Shown here: in pieces, positions 1 through 6,927 of the stretch
How positions within the stretch are numbered: position 1 is the stretch's first letter
Layout of the letters: each line of letters opens with the position of its first letter
From: Bacillota bacterium
GTDB lineage: Bacteria > Bacillota > Clostridia > Saccharofermentanales > DTU023
Direction of reading: 5' to 3'
Length of the DNA: 7,408 nucleotides
Assembly: GCA_023388605.1 (NCBI GenBank)
Contig: JAEWFX010000048.1
Span: forward strand, 1-7,408
The notes under the pieces: generated by a model
What the model was told of the DNA's origin: nothing
Seen by the model: the letters and a program-made list of their open reading frames with translations, nothing else
Databases searched by the model: none
Program-made: the position numbers and the translations under genes

Positions 1-1608
1 TCGCCCGAGTGGTTAGTCAGCATATATGAGAGGCTGCCATTCAGTCGTATCGTCATCTATTTAGTGCTGGCGATGATGTTGGTGGCTTTGAGTGAGGCGG
101 TGCTGAGAGTTTATTACAACCGTTTTCGCAACTTGTTTTCGCAGCAAGGTACGCTCAAAATGCGTCGACAACTATACTCAAAATTGCAGAGCTTACCGAT
201 GTCTTGGTTTGTACAGGCTGAGAGTGGGGATACCATCCAGCGCTGTACCTCGGATGTAGATACTATCCATAGATTTGTCAGCAATCAGTTTTTCGAAGTG
301 GTGGTGCTATCGTTCGAGATCGCAGTGAGCTTAGTGATCGTCTTCAGCTACGACATTTTGTTGGCGATGACTTCGCTGATCTTCATGCCCTTCGTCATAT
401 GGTCATGTGTTCGCTATGGTCGCACGCGGGTGAAAACATTTCGTGACTGGGATGAAGCAGAGGGTCGTCTTTCAAATATAGTGCAAGAGTTTTTGACTGG
501 AATTCGCGTGGTAACTGTGCTCGGACAATCTGAGCGAGAGCATCAAAAATTTAGCGAGATGAATCGAGAATTCCGAGAATATGGCTTTGTCTCTTTTTCT
601 AAGATGGCCAATTTTTGGACGCTTTCAGACCTAATCACCTACACTCAGCAAATACTTATTTTTTGGGTCGGTACGGTCAGCGTCATCTCTGGTAGATTGA
701 GTCTGGGAGTTATGTTGGCGTTTCTAGTTTACGGTGAACGCAATTCGTTCACCATGCGTAATGTGGCTCGTACCATCGGTGATGCCAGTAAAGTGGTTAT
801 CTCATATGGTCGTCTACAAGACATCATGCAATCTAAGTCAGAACCTGATGAGAGCCATTTGTCATCGATAAAATTAAAGGGTGAGATCGAGTTTCGCGGT
901 GTATCTTTTTGTTATCCCAACAGTGAACACACTGTATTGAAAGATATCGATCTGCATATCAAGAGTGGTGAGACTGTAGGGATTTTAGGACCGACCGGCT
1001 CAGGCAAGACTACTTTGCTTTTATTGTTGCAAAAGTTATTCTATCCGAGCTCAGGTGAGATTTATTTTGATGGCATGCCTTCCTCAGAGATCAATAGGCA
1101 ATGTTTGCGAGAACAGATCGGTTTCAATTTACAAGAGCCATACATTTTCTCACGCAGTATCGAAGATAATATACGTATCACTGACCCTGAGGCTTCAGAC
1201 AGTGAAGTCAAAAAATATGCAGCTATGGCTAAGATCGCTGAAGATATCGAGGATTTTACCGCCGGTTATGAAACTATGGTAGGTGAGCGAGGGGTTACGC
1301 TTTCAGGTGGTCAGAAACAGCGTATTGCTATTGCCCGCACCTTGATGCGTGATTGTCCTATCAACATCTTCGATGATTCGTTGTCAGCCTTAGATACCTC
1401 TACCGATAAGGCTTTGCGATCTGAGTTATCACGTGAGAGTGAGGATAAGACGACCATTATTGTTTCACATCGTATCGCTACCTTGCTGGAATGTGATCGT
1501 GTAGCAGTGATTAAGGATGGCGAGATCACAGAGTTTGACTCGCCGGCTACCTTGCTGCAGTCAGCTGGCTTATTCAGCAAGATCTACGCATTACAACAGA
1601 GAGAGTAA
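1..1608 (+). CDS. ABC exporter half-transporter, subunit A (permease + ATPase, degenerate Walker B), 5' partial
   Basis: One half of an inner-membrane ABC exporter (type IV fold) that uses ATP to move substrate, probably a drug, lipid or peptide, out of the cell. The frame is open back to base 1 (535 residues visible), so the GTG at 64 is not a real start. About 40-60 N-terminal residues including TM1 are missing compared with the usual 570-600. Visible helices lie near fragment residues 16-36, 100-118, 119-138, 211-231 and 236-255. The ATPase domain has an A-loop Tyr (SFCYP), Walker A GPTGSGKT (330-337), a Q-loop Gln (NLQEP), a canonical LSGGQ signature (434-438), Walker B ending IFDD (458-459), D-loop SALD and switch His490. 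Asp459 replaces the catalytic Glu, as in the degenerate-site subunit of heterodimeric exporters such as T. maritima TM287/TM288. The gene ends 2 bases before its partner. The family is certain; the substrate cannot be told. Confidence 0.95.
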   Translation, partial: SPEWLVSIYERLPFSRIVIYLVLAMMLVALSEAVLRVYYNRFRNLFSQQGTLKMRRQLYSKLQSLPMSWFVQAESGDTIQRCTSDVDTIHRFVSNQFFEVVVLSFEIAVSLVIVFSYDILLAMTSLIFMPFVIWSCVRYGRTRVKTFRDWDEAEGRLSNIVQEFLTGIRVVTVLGQSEREHQKFSEMNREFREYGFVSFSKMANFWTLSDLITYTQQILIFWVGTVSVISGRLSLGVMLAFLVYGERNSFTMRNVARTIGDASKVVISYGRLQDIMQSKSEPDESHLSSIKLKGEIEFRGVSFCYPNSEHTVLKDIDLHIKSGETVGILGPTGSGKTTLLLLLQKLFYPSSGEIYFDGMPSSEINRQCLREQIGFNLQEPYIFSRSIEDNIRITDPEASDSEVKKYAAMAKIAEDIEDFTAGYETMVGERGVTLSGGQKQRIAIARTLMRDCPINIFDDSLSALDTSTDKALRSELSRESEDKTTIIVSHRIATLLECDRVAVIKDGEITEFDSPATLLQSAGLFSKIYALQQRE

Positions 1609-1610
1609 TT

Positions 1611-3419
1611 ATGTCTAGAGAGATAAAAGATCAAGTTAATGAGGAGCGTATACGCGGCCGTCTATTCAAAACTTTATGGCAGGCGGGCAAGCCACGGACA
1701 AAAGTTCTCCTCTTTATGATTTTAGGTGGTATGTCTTGGCCGGTTATAGAGACTTGTTATCCACTTTATATACGCTACGTAGTCGACAATATCATTATCC
1801 CAGGAAATATGGATAGGGTCATACCGACATTCGCTATCATGTTCCTATTCCCAGTGTGTATGGCGCTAAGTACTTATGCTTTTATTTACTACACCGGTAT
1901 ACTGGAGACAGAGCTTGCCTTCAACATACGCTCCGCCATGATGAAACACTTACATAGATTAGATATAGCATATTTTGATCGTGTTTCACCTGGTTATATC
2001 TTAGCGCGAGTTATCAGTGATGTAGGCATATTAACTGAGACTTTGTGCTGGGGATTAATAGAGGTTTTTCATACTGTCACCTACATCGTTTTGTGCGTTA
2101 TCGTCGTTTACACTCTAGGTCTAAAATGGGGTTTGATCATCACGGCGAGCAGCTTGCTGGTCGGCTGTTTTTCTTTTTATATACGTCGCAGAGTTTTGCC
2201 TTTACAACGCGATACGCGCAAGCTGAATTCTGAGATAACCTCATCTTTCAGTGAGACAGTTCACGGTGCGATGTCGCTCAAGACACTGAATAGGGGAGAA
2301 CTGAATCGACGTGAATTCTCGGTCTTGGCTGAGAAGATGCAAAAGAAAATTCTGGCTTCAGAGTGGCTGACCACCTTGATTATGCCAGTGGGTGTCTGTA
2401 TGGGATATCTAGTATCTTGTTTTGTGCTCTACGAAGCAGGTAAATTACCTGATTCTTTCACGGAGCTTGGTACCATCTATGCGGTTTTTCTCTATGCTAA
2501 TAATCTCAGCTGGCCACTGGGTTATCTATCTGAAATGACACGTTCACTACAGATTATTCATACAAATTCGGAGCGCATTGTCGATCTGTTGACAGAGCCA
2601 GTTCTGATCAAGGACGAACCTGAAGTATTAGAACGCTATGGAGTCAAAGACGGTGAAGGCAAAGAGCCTTGGCCGCCGATGCGAGGTGCTGTATCCTTTC
2701 AAGATGTTGATTTCAGTTATGTCAAAGGCGAACAGATTCTGAGTTCCTTTAATCTGGATGTTCCTGAAGGTTCTACTATCGCTATCGTCGGAGAGACGGG
2801 TGCAGGTAAGAGTACGCTGGTCAATTTGATCTGTCGTTTCTATCAACCTCAGCAGGGCAAAATTACGATAGATGGGCACGATATACGAGAGCTACCTCTC
2901 AATTGGCTCTACAGTCATCTCAGCTATGTTTTACAAAATCCCTTTTTGTTTGCAGGCACTGTCGCAGACAATATCCGTTACGCCAAACCAGAAGCAACTT
3001 TAGAAGAGGTGATAGAAGCAGCGAAGTCTGTTTTTGCTCACGATTTCATCAGCAGATTGGAGAACGGCTACGATACCTTAGTTGGAGAGGGTGGCAATCG
3101 TCTGTCGACGGGCGAAAAACAATTAGTTTCATTTGCCAGAGCTTTGTTGGCCGATCCTTCGATTTTAATTCTTGATGAAGCCACATCTTCAGTTGACACA
3201 GAGACTGAGAAACAGATTCAAAGAGCTATTGATAGGATTCTTCAAGGCAGGACCTCCTTTGTCATCGCTCATCGCTTATCTACTATAGAGAGTGCAGATC
3301 GCATCTTAGTGATCGACGATGGTACAATTATCGAGAGTGGTACGCATGAAGAATTACTGCAGAAACGTGGCGCGTACTACGATTTATATCAAAATCAGTT
3401 TGTGAAGATGGAGCAATGA
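1611..3419 (+). CDS. ABC exporter half-transporter, subunit B (permease + ATPase, canonical Walker B, degenerate signature)
   Basis: Complete 602-residue half-transporter, normal for the family, and the probable partner of the gene upstream. The N-terminal 30 residues are charged and cytoplasmic. Six helices lie near residues 32-56, 70-94, 149-168, 171-190, 253-276 and 286-306. The ATPase domain shows A-loop Tyr (DFSYV), Walker A GETGAGKS (394-401), Q-loop Gln (VLQNP), signature LSTGE (498-502) instead of LSGGQ, Walker B ILILDE with catalytic Glu523, D-loop SSVD and switch His554. In a head-to-tail dimer this Walker A/B pairs with the good LSGGQ of subunit A to form the active ATP site. The LSTGE faces subunit A's Asp-containing Walker B at the weak site. 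The ATG at 1611 follows the upstream stop by 2 bases with a weak purine-rich GAGAG (1601-1605), suggesting translational coupling. Substrate unknown; multidrug export is the commonest role for such pairs. Confidence 0.95.
   Translation: MSREIKDQVNEERIRGRLFKTLWQAGKPRTKVLLFMILGGMSWPVIETCYPLYIRYVVDNIIIPGNMDRVIPTFAIMFLFPVCMALSTYAFIYYTGILETELAFNIRSAMMKHLHRLDIAYFDRVSPGYILARVISDVGILTETLCWGLIEVFHTVTYIVLCVIVVYTLGLKWGLIITASSLLVGCFSFYIRRRVLPLQRDTRKLNSEITSSFSETVHGAMSLKTLNRGELNRREFSVLAEKMQKKILASEWLTTLIMPVGVCMGYLVSCFVLYEAGKLPDSFTELGTIYAVFLYANNLSWPLGYLSEMTRSLQIIHTNSERIVDLLTEPVLIKDEPEVLERYGVKDGEGKEPWPPMRGAVSFQDVDFSYVKGEQILSSFNLDVPEGSTIAIVGETGAGKSTLVNLICRFYQPQQGKITIDGHDIRELPLNWLYSHLSYVLQNPFLFAGTVADNIRYAKPEATLEEVIEAAKSVFAHDFISRLENGYDTLVGEGGNRLSTGEKQLVSFARALLADPSILILDEATSSVDTETEKQIQRAIDRILQGRTSFVIAHRLSTIESADRILVIDDGTIIESGTHEELLQKRGAYYDLYQNQFVKMEQ
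3410..3413 (+). promoter_or_regulatory. Shine-Dalgarno site for the DUF4364 gene, inside the exporter gene
   Basis: GGAG sits in the last codons of ABC subunit B. It lies 5 bases from the ATG at 3419 and only 2 from the ATG at 3416, which decides for the second start. Ribosomes ending the exporter gene stop on this spot, so reinitiation is likely. Confidence 0.5.
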
Positions 3420-3961
3420 TGGACAGATTAGCAATGCCAGATGTGCAGTTGATCCTGATGTCGCTGGCTCAATTACGTCCAGGTCTGACAGCAGAGGAAC
3501 TCAAAGAATATGCCGTCAAGTCTCTGTATGCAGATTTTTTTCAAGCCAGTGAGGCACTAGCTTCTTTGTTGGCAGAAGACCTGCTCAGTGAAACAACCCG
3601 CCATGACGAAAAACGTCGAGATATCAATGGTAATCTGCTCCCCCGTATCGATATAACTAGTAAAGGAGAAGCAGTTTTGACCACGCTGCGTCATCAGTTG
3701 CCTCAACCCATCCAGGCATATCTTCGGCAATTTTTAGAAGAAGAAACTCAGACTGTAGAGGAGTTGATAGCTGATTTTATGCCCGACTCAAAGCAGGGCT
3801 GGGTGGTGCGTCTGGGTCATCACAATGGCAAATTTTCTGTAATCAAGTTAGAATTAAATGTTCCTAATCGCGAACAAGCTGAGATATTTGTCGCTAATTG
3901 GCGTTCGAAATACACAGATATTTATGGACAATTGATTGAGCAATTAGCAGATAATAGTTAA
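3419..3961 (+). CDS. DUF4364 family protein, winged-helix-like
   Basis: A 180-residue soluble protein with no membrane segment or signal peptide. I recognise the pattern of DUF4364, a family of uncharacterised clostridial proteins with an N-terminal winged-helix fold. The N-terminal part has short helices near residues 10-19 and 25-33, a likely recognition helix around 40-57, then a basic hairpin-like stretch (HDEKRRD) leading to the ITSKGEAVL strand-helix near 79-87 typical of winged helices. The C-terminal half ends with the family-like LxVPxxEQAxxxxxxW pattern. Two ATGs follow each other: 3416 overlaps the exporter stop as ATGA, and 3419 shares its A. GGAG at 3410-3413 is 2 bases from the first and 5 from the second, so I prefer 3419 (181 residues if 3416). 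The overlap makes co-translation with the exporter likely. DNA binding and control of the exporter are inference only. Confidence 0.78.
   Translation: MDRLAMPDVQLILMSLAQLRPGLTAEELKEYAVKSLYADFFQASEALASLLAEDLLSETTRHDEKRRDINGNLLPRIDITSKGEAVLTTLRHQLPQPIQAYLRQFLEEETQTVEELIADFMPDSKQGWVVRLGHHNGKFSVIKLELNVPNREQAEIFVANWRSKYTDIYGQLIEQLADNS
3925..3955 (+). promoter_or_regulatory. Candidate sigma-A-type promoter for galE
   Basis: TGGACA (3925-3930, 5 of 6 to TTGACA) is followed after 19 bases by GATAAT (3950-3955, 5 of 6 to TATAAT). It lies in the last codons of the DUF4364 gene. Transcription would start near 3962 and give galE a leader of about 80 bases. The spacer is 2 longer than the optimum and the region is AT-rich, so a chance match is quite possible. 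Confidence 0.33.
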
Positions 3962-4041
3962 TTATCACAATTTCAGCAATTTATGCTTAGTGTAATCGCA
4001 AACAGGTCGTCAGAGATTATTTCGGCGACTGAGGAGAAAAT
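3962..4041 (+). other. Intergenic region between the DUF4364 gene and galE
   Basis: This 80-base gap is the only sizeable non-coding stretch in the window. It has no stem followed by a T-run, so no intrinsic terminator is visible and read-through from the exporter operon into galE is possible. It holds a weak TATGCT (3982-3987) without a good -35 partner, a short imperfect hairpin (4006-4011 with 4024-4029) and the galE ribosome binding site. I recognise no riboswitch or T-box. Confidence 0.7.
4031..4036 (+). promoter_or_regulatory. Shine-Dalgarno site for galE
   Basis: GAGGAG ends 5 bases before the ATG at 4042. It is among the strongest ribosome binding sites in the window and fixes the galE start. 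Confidence 0.8.
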
Positions 4042-5064
4042 ATGAGCAAAAAGATATTAGTTGCTGGAGGAGCAGGCTATATCGGTAGTCACACTTGTGT
4101 TGAATTGAGTTCGGCTGGTTTTGACTACCTGATCGTCGATGATTTCAGCAACAGCAAGCCGCAAGTGGTGGATCGCCTGCAACAGATCACAGGCAGCAAA
4201 CCTCGCCTGGTTACAGCAGATATCACTGATCGTGATGTTATGCGAGAAGTATTTGTGGATTATCGCCCTGATGCGGTTATTAATTTTGCTGGCTTCAAGG
4301 CAGTGGGCGAGTCAGTGCGTAAGCCTCTAGCCTATTATCGCAATAATCTTGATAGTGCTTTGACCTTGTTAGAGCTATGTCAGGAATTCGGCACTAAATC
4401 TTTTGTGTTCAGCTCTTCTGCCACTGTTTACGGTGTGCCAGAAAGTGTTCCTATCTCTGAAAATGCTCCGCTATTCTGTACCAATCCATATGGTTGGACT
4501 AAGCTGATGATCGAACAGATCATGCAGGATGTAGCAGTGGCTCACCCAGAAATGTCGGTGATTATGTTGCGTTACTTCAATCCAGTTGGAGCACATGCCA
4601 GTGGCATGATCGGCGAAGATCCCCAGGGTATCCCGAATAATTTGATGCCTTATATTTCACAGGTAGCTATAGGTAAACTCGAGAAGTTGAGCATTTTCGG
4701 CAATGATTACGACACTCCAGACGGTACGGGTGTACGTGATTATATTCATGTTGTAGATTTAGCCAAAGGACATGTGGCAGCCTTGAATTATAGTTTTGAA
4801 CAGGGAGCAGGAGTGACTGCTGTCAATTTAGGCGCAGGTAAGGGTTACAGTGTTTTAGATTTAGTGAATACATTCGCAGAAATAAATCAAGTAGTGGTTC
4901 CTTATGAATTTGCACCGCGCCGTGCTGGTGACATCGCTGCCTCATATGCTGATGCCAGCAAGGCAAAGCGATTATTCAATTGGCAGACGGAGAAATCTCT
5001 AGAAGATATGTGCAGAGATACTTGGCGTTGGCAACAGCAAAATCCGCGTGGATATGATGAATAG
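4042..5064 (+). CDS. galE: UDP-glucose 4-epimerase (GalE)
   Basis: Cytoplasmic NAD-dependent enzyme that interconverts UDP-glucose and UDP-galactose (Leloir pathway and supply of galactosyl donors for surface polymers). It is a 340-residue extended short-chain dehydrogenase, against 338 in E. coli. Seen: the NAD-binding GGAGYIGSH with GxxGxxG Gly9/12/15; the SSSATVYG block with catalytic Ser126; Tyr150-xxx-Lys154 in NPYGWTK; Asn180 in YFNPVGAH; the GEDPQGIPNNLMPY substrate loop; the DGTGVRDYIHV block; and the C-terminal APRRAGD stretch. Ser301 occupies the position of E. coli Tyr299, where a small residue lets human GalE also accept UDP-N-acetyl sugars, so UDP-GlcNAc/UDP-GalNAc activity is possible (inferred). 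The start is fixed by GAGGAG 5 bases upstream. The LCP gene begins 10 bases after the stop, which suggests a role in making a wall glycopolymer rather than only in galactose breakdown; no galK or galT is in view. Confidence 0.97.
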   Translation: MSKKILVAGGAGYIGSHTCVELSSAGFDYLIVDDFSNSKPQVVDRLQQITGSKPRLVTADITDRDVMREVFVDYRPDAVINFAGFKAVGESVRKPLAYYRNNLDSALTLLELCQEFGTKSFVFSSSATVYGVPESVPISENAPLFCTNPYGWTKLMIEQIMQDVAVAHPEMSVIMLRYFNPVGAHASGMIGEDPQGIPNNLMPYISQVAIGKLEKLSIFGNDYDTPDGTGVRDYIHVVDLAKGHVAALNYSFEQGAGVTAVNLGAGKGYSVLDLVNTFAEINQVVVPYEFAPRRAGDIAASYADASKAKRLFNWQTEKSLEDMCRDTWRWQQQNPRGYDE

Positions 5065-5070
5065 AGGAAG
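5064..5070 (+). promoter_or_regulatory. Shine-Dalgarno site that decides the LCP gene start
   Basis: GAGGAAG begins on the last base of the galE stop codon. Its GAGGA core lies 6 bases from the ATG at 5075. The earlier in-frame codons (GTG 5048, ATG 5054 and 5057) lie inside galE and lack such a site. Confidence 0.75.
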
Positions 5071-5074
5071 GGAA

Positions 5075-6919
5075 ATGGATAAAGATAGGGATAATTTCAA
5101 GCAAGAAGCTGATAAAGCTGTCAATTCAGTCAGTGATTTGATCAATCGTTTCAATCAGCTGAATGAAAAACGCTACGAGGAATCAGAAGAGCATCGCAAG
5201 CAGAATAATATTGTCCTGCGCAATAATAAGGTTCGTCGTCCTGAACGCTTCAATAAAGATTTAGAACAAAAGAGACCGCCTCTCAAATCTAAGCGAATCT
5301 ATCATCCTGAGGAGACTCCGAAAGAGTTGCCGCCACAAAAGATGCGACGAGTACGTGTTGCTAGCGATTCCAATGCTGAGCCCCAAGCTGCTGATCATGT
5401 TTATAGTGCCAATAGTACGCAGGCAGATAAGCCAGTCATCAAGAGAACATCAGCTGCTGCTCGCAACAAGCAGAGTGAGAGAAATCAAGTTTCATCTCTT
5501 AAGCCAGCAAGTCGTCCTGTGAAAAAGGTTGCTAAGTCCGCTAAGGCCTTTAAGGCTGAGAAGAAACCAGCTACTTCAGCTCGATCAGGAGCTATGGTAT
5601 CCGCTAAAAGCAATGAATATACTGCAGAGTTGCCGACAACAGCCAGAAAACATCATCGTTTATCACCTTTTTTAGTCGCCAGCTGCATAGTTTTAGCCTT
5701 TATCACGATTTTGGCTTGTAGTTTCGGTTATCTGTGGGCTAATACTCTCGGTAAAATCAAACGCACATCGCCTGATCTAGCTGTCCATGAGTTGAGCAAA
5801 CAAAAACATGACGCCAAGGTGCCTTACAATAAAGAGATCACCAATATTTTATTGTTGGGCGTAGATTCACGCGATATGGAAGCCTTGAATGAACGTACCG
5901 ACTCGATGATGATTTTGACCATTGACCAAGTGCAGAAGAAGATCAAGTTGACCTCTCTGCAACGTGACATGTTAGTCAATATTCCTGGTCGTGAAAACGA
6001 TAAGCTTACCCACGTCAATGTCTATGGTGGCCCGCAGTTGTTGATGGAGACCATCTATGCAAATTTACGTATCAAAATCGATCGCTATGTCATGGTCAAT
6101 ATGCGTAAGATGGAAGAGTTAGTCGATCTTTTAGGAGGTATTGAGATCAATGTATCTCCTGAAGTTTTAGATATTACCAATGATATTATCGGTCGACTGA
6201 ACAATACATTTACTAGTACTCCTGAGGTCTCGACTCTGCCGCGTGCTGGTAAACAAGTGCTCAATGGTCGACAGGCGGTCGCTTATGCTCGCAACCGTTC
6301 GACAGGTAATGGTGATTTCGACCGTATGGGACGTCAACAAGAAGTTATACAGGCCATGTATGACAAGTTTAGAAAAGCAGATGCTGTGACTGCTTTGAAA
6401 TTGATAAGTGAAGCTCTGGGCAATGTCTCTACCAACTTAAGCAATAACGAGATTATGGGTATTATTCAGTCTTCGCTTCCTCTGCTCGGTGAGAAAATTG
6501 AGCGAATGATTGTGCCGTCTGCAGAATTTTCACGTCCGTACATGGATGATATGTGGGTATTGCTCTGTGATTTTAACAGCATCATACCGGAGGTGCAGAA
6601 GTTTATCTATGGCAAAACTTTCGATTTTGATCCAGTACCAGAAATACCCGGTGCACCTAATAGTTCTCAGGATGTAATCAGTTATGACTCTGATAGTAAC
6701 TACAATGACACAGGCTATGAGCCATACTATGAAGGTTCCGATAGTAGTTTTGACAACAGCACTGACGTCGATAGTCAAGATGAGAAGCAGGATTATTCTG
6801 TAGAGCCTGATTTAGATTCTCAGCCAGAGCCCGATCCACAACCGGAACCCGATCCGCAACCTGATACAGATTCTGGTTCGGAGGGAACTCCGTTACCATC
6901 TGAAAACGGAAATAATTAG
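5075..6919 (+). CDS. LytR-CpsA-Psr (LCP) family cell-wall polymer ligase with long charged tails
   Basis: Single-pass membrane protein of 614 residues, much longer than the usual 300-450. LCP enzymes move lipid-linked teichoic acid, capsule or other glycopolymers onto peptidoglycan outside the membrane. Order: a basic, low-complexity cytoplasmic region (1-197) that starts with a helix able to form a coiled coil (about 5-45); one membrane helix (about 198-222); the LCP domain (about 255-425) with Asp264 and Arg266 in LLLGVDSR, Arg274 and Asp276 in RTDSM, Arg297 in SLQRDM, the LDLLGGIEI-like strand, Arg406 in AYARNR and the DFDRMGRQQ block (Asp414, Asp416, Arg417, Arg420); a helical region to about 519; then an acidic tail (520-614) with 25 Asp/Glu, one Lys and no Arg, including QPEPDP repeats. 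The ATG at 5075 is chosen for its ribosome site; starts at 5048-5057 would add up to 9 residues. galE lies 10 bases upstream. The polymer handled is unknown. Confidence 0.93.
   Translation: MDKDRDNFKQEADKAVNSVSDLINRFNQLNEKRYEESEEHRKQNNIVLRNNKVRRPERFNKDLEQKRPPLKSKRIYHPEETPKELPPQKMRRVRVASDSNAEPQAADHVYSANSTQADKPVIKRTSAAARNKQSERNQVSSLKPASRPVKKVAKSAKAFKAEKKPATSARSGAMVSAKSNEYTAELPTTARKHHRLSPFLVASCIVLAFITILACSFGYLWANTLGKIKRTSPDLAVHELSKQKHDAKVPYNKEITNILLLGVDSRDMEALNERTDSMMILTIDQVQKKIKLTSLQRDMLVNIPGRENDKLTHVNVYGGPQLLMETIYANLRIKIDRYVMVNMRKMEELVDLLGGIEINVSPEVLDITNDIIGRLNNTFTSTPEVSTLPRAGKQVLNGRQAVAYARNRSTGNGDFDRMGRQQEVIQAMYDKFRKADAVTALKLISEALGNVSTNLSNNEIMGIIQSSLPLLGEKIERMIVPSAEFSRPYMDDMWVLLCDFNSIIPEVQKFIYGKTFDFDPVPEIPGAPNSSQDVISYDSDSNYNDTGYEPYYEGSDSSFDNSTDVDSQDEKQDYSVEPDLDSQPEPDPQPEPDPQPDTDSGSEGTPLPSENGNN
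6821..6871 (+). repeat. 18-base in-frame tandem repeat encoding QPEPDP in the LCP tail
   Basis: Two full copies (6821-6838 and 6839-6856) and a partial third (from 6857, QPDTD) encode QPEPDP. The two full copies give identical residues but differ at the third base of four of the six codons. The stretch probably forms an extended, negatively charged linker outside the membrane. Confidence 0.75.
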
Positions 6920-6923
6920 GTGA
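6918..6923 (+). promoter_or_regulatory. Shine-Dalgarno site for the CvpA-family gene
   Basis: AGGTGA overlaps the last two bases of the LCP stop codon and ends 4 bases before the ATG at 6928. The overlap argues that the two genes are on one transcript. Confidence 0.65.
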
Positions 6924-6927
6924 ACAG

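Noticed and set aside
64..66. GTG at 64 as the start of ABC subunit A
   Set aside because: The frame is open to base 1 with plausible membrane-protein residues before it, and a start here would cut into TM2 and lose TM1. The true start lies outside the window.
2903..3175. 90-codon + strand frame inside ABC subunit B
   Set aside because: It lies wholly within the conserved ATPase domain in another frame, shows no family features and has no ribosome binding site I trust.
3535..3541. Run of seven T in the DUF4364 gene, as a terminator or slippage site
   Set aside because: No GC-rich stem precedes it, the frame continues intact and the protein matches its family on both sides. An ordinary Asp-Phe-Phe stretch.
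3982..3987. TATGCT as a -10 box for galE
   Set aside because: Positions 16-18 bases upstream hold only AT-rich sequence with at most three -35 matches. The pair at 3925-3955 is better.
4006..4029. Imperfect hairpin (GTCGTC with GGCGAC) before the galE ribosome site
   Set aside because: Only 6 pairs, one of them G-T, a 12-base loop and no T-run. Too weak for a terminator or a clear regulatory element, although it directly abuts the Shine-Dalgarno site.
5048..5059. Upstream starts for the LCP gene (GTG 5048, ATG 5054, ATG 5057)
   Set aside because: They lie inside galE with no Shine-Dalgarno site at a suitable distance, while the ATG at 5075 has GAGGA 6 bases away.
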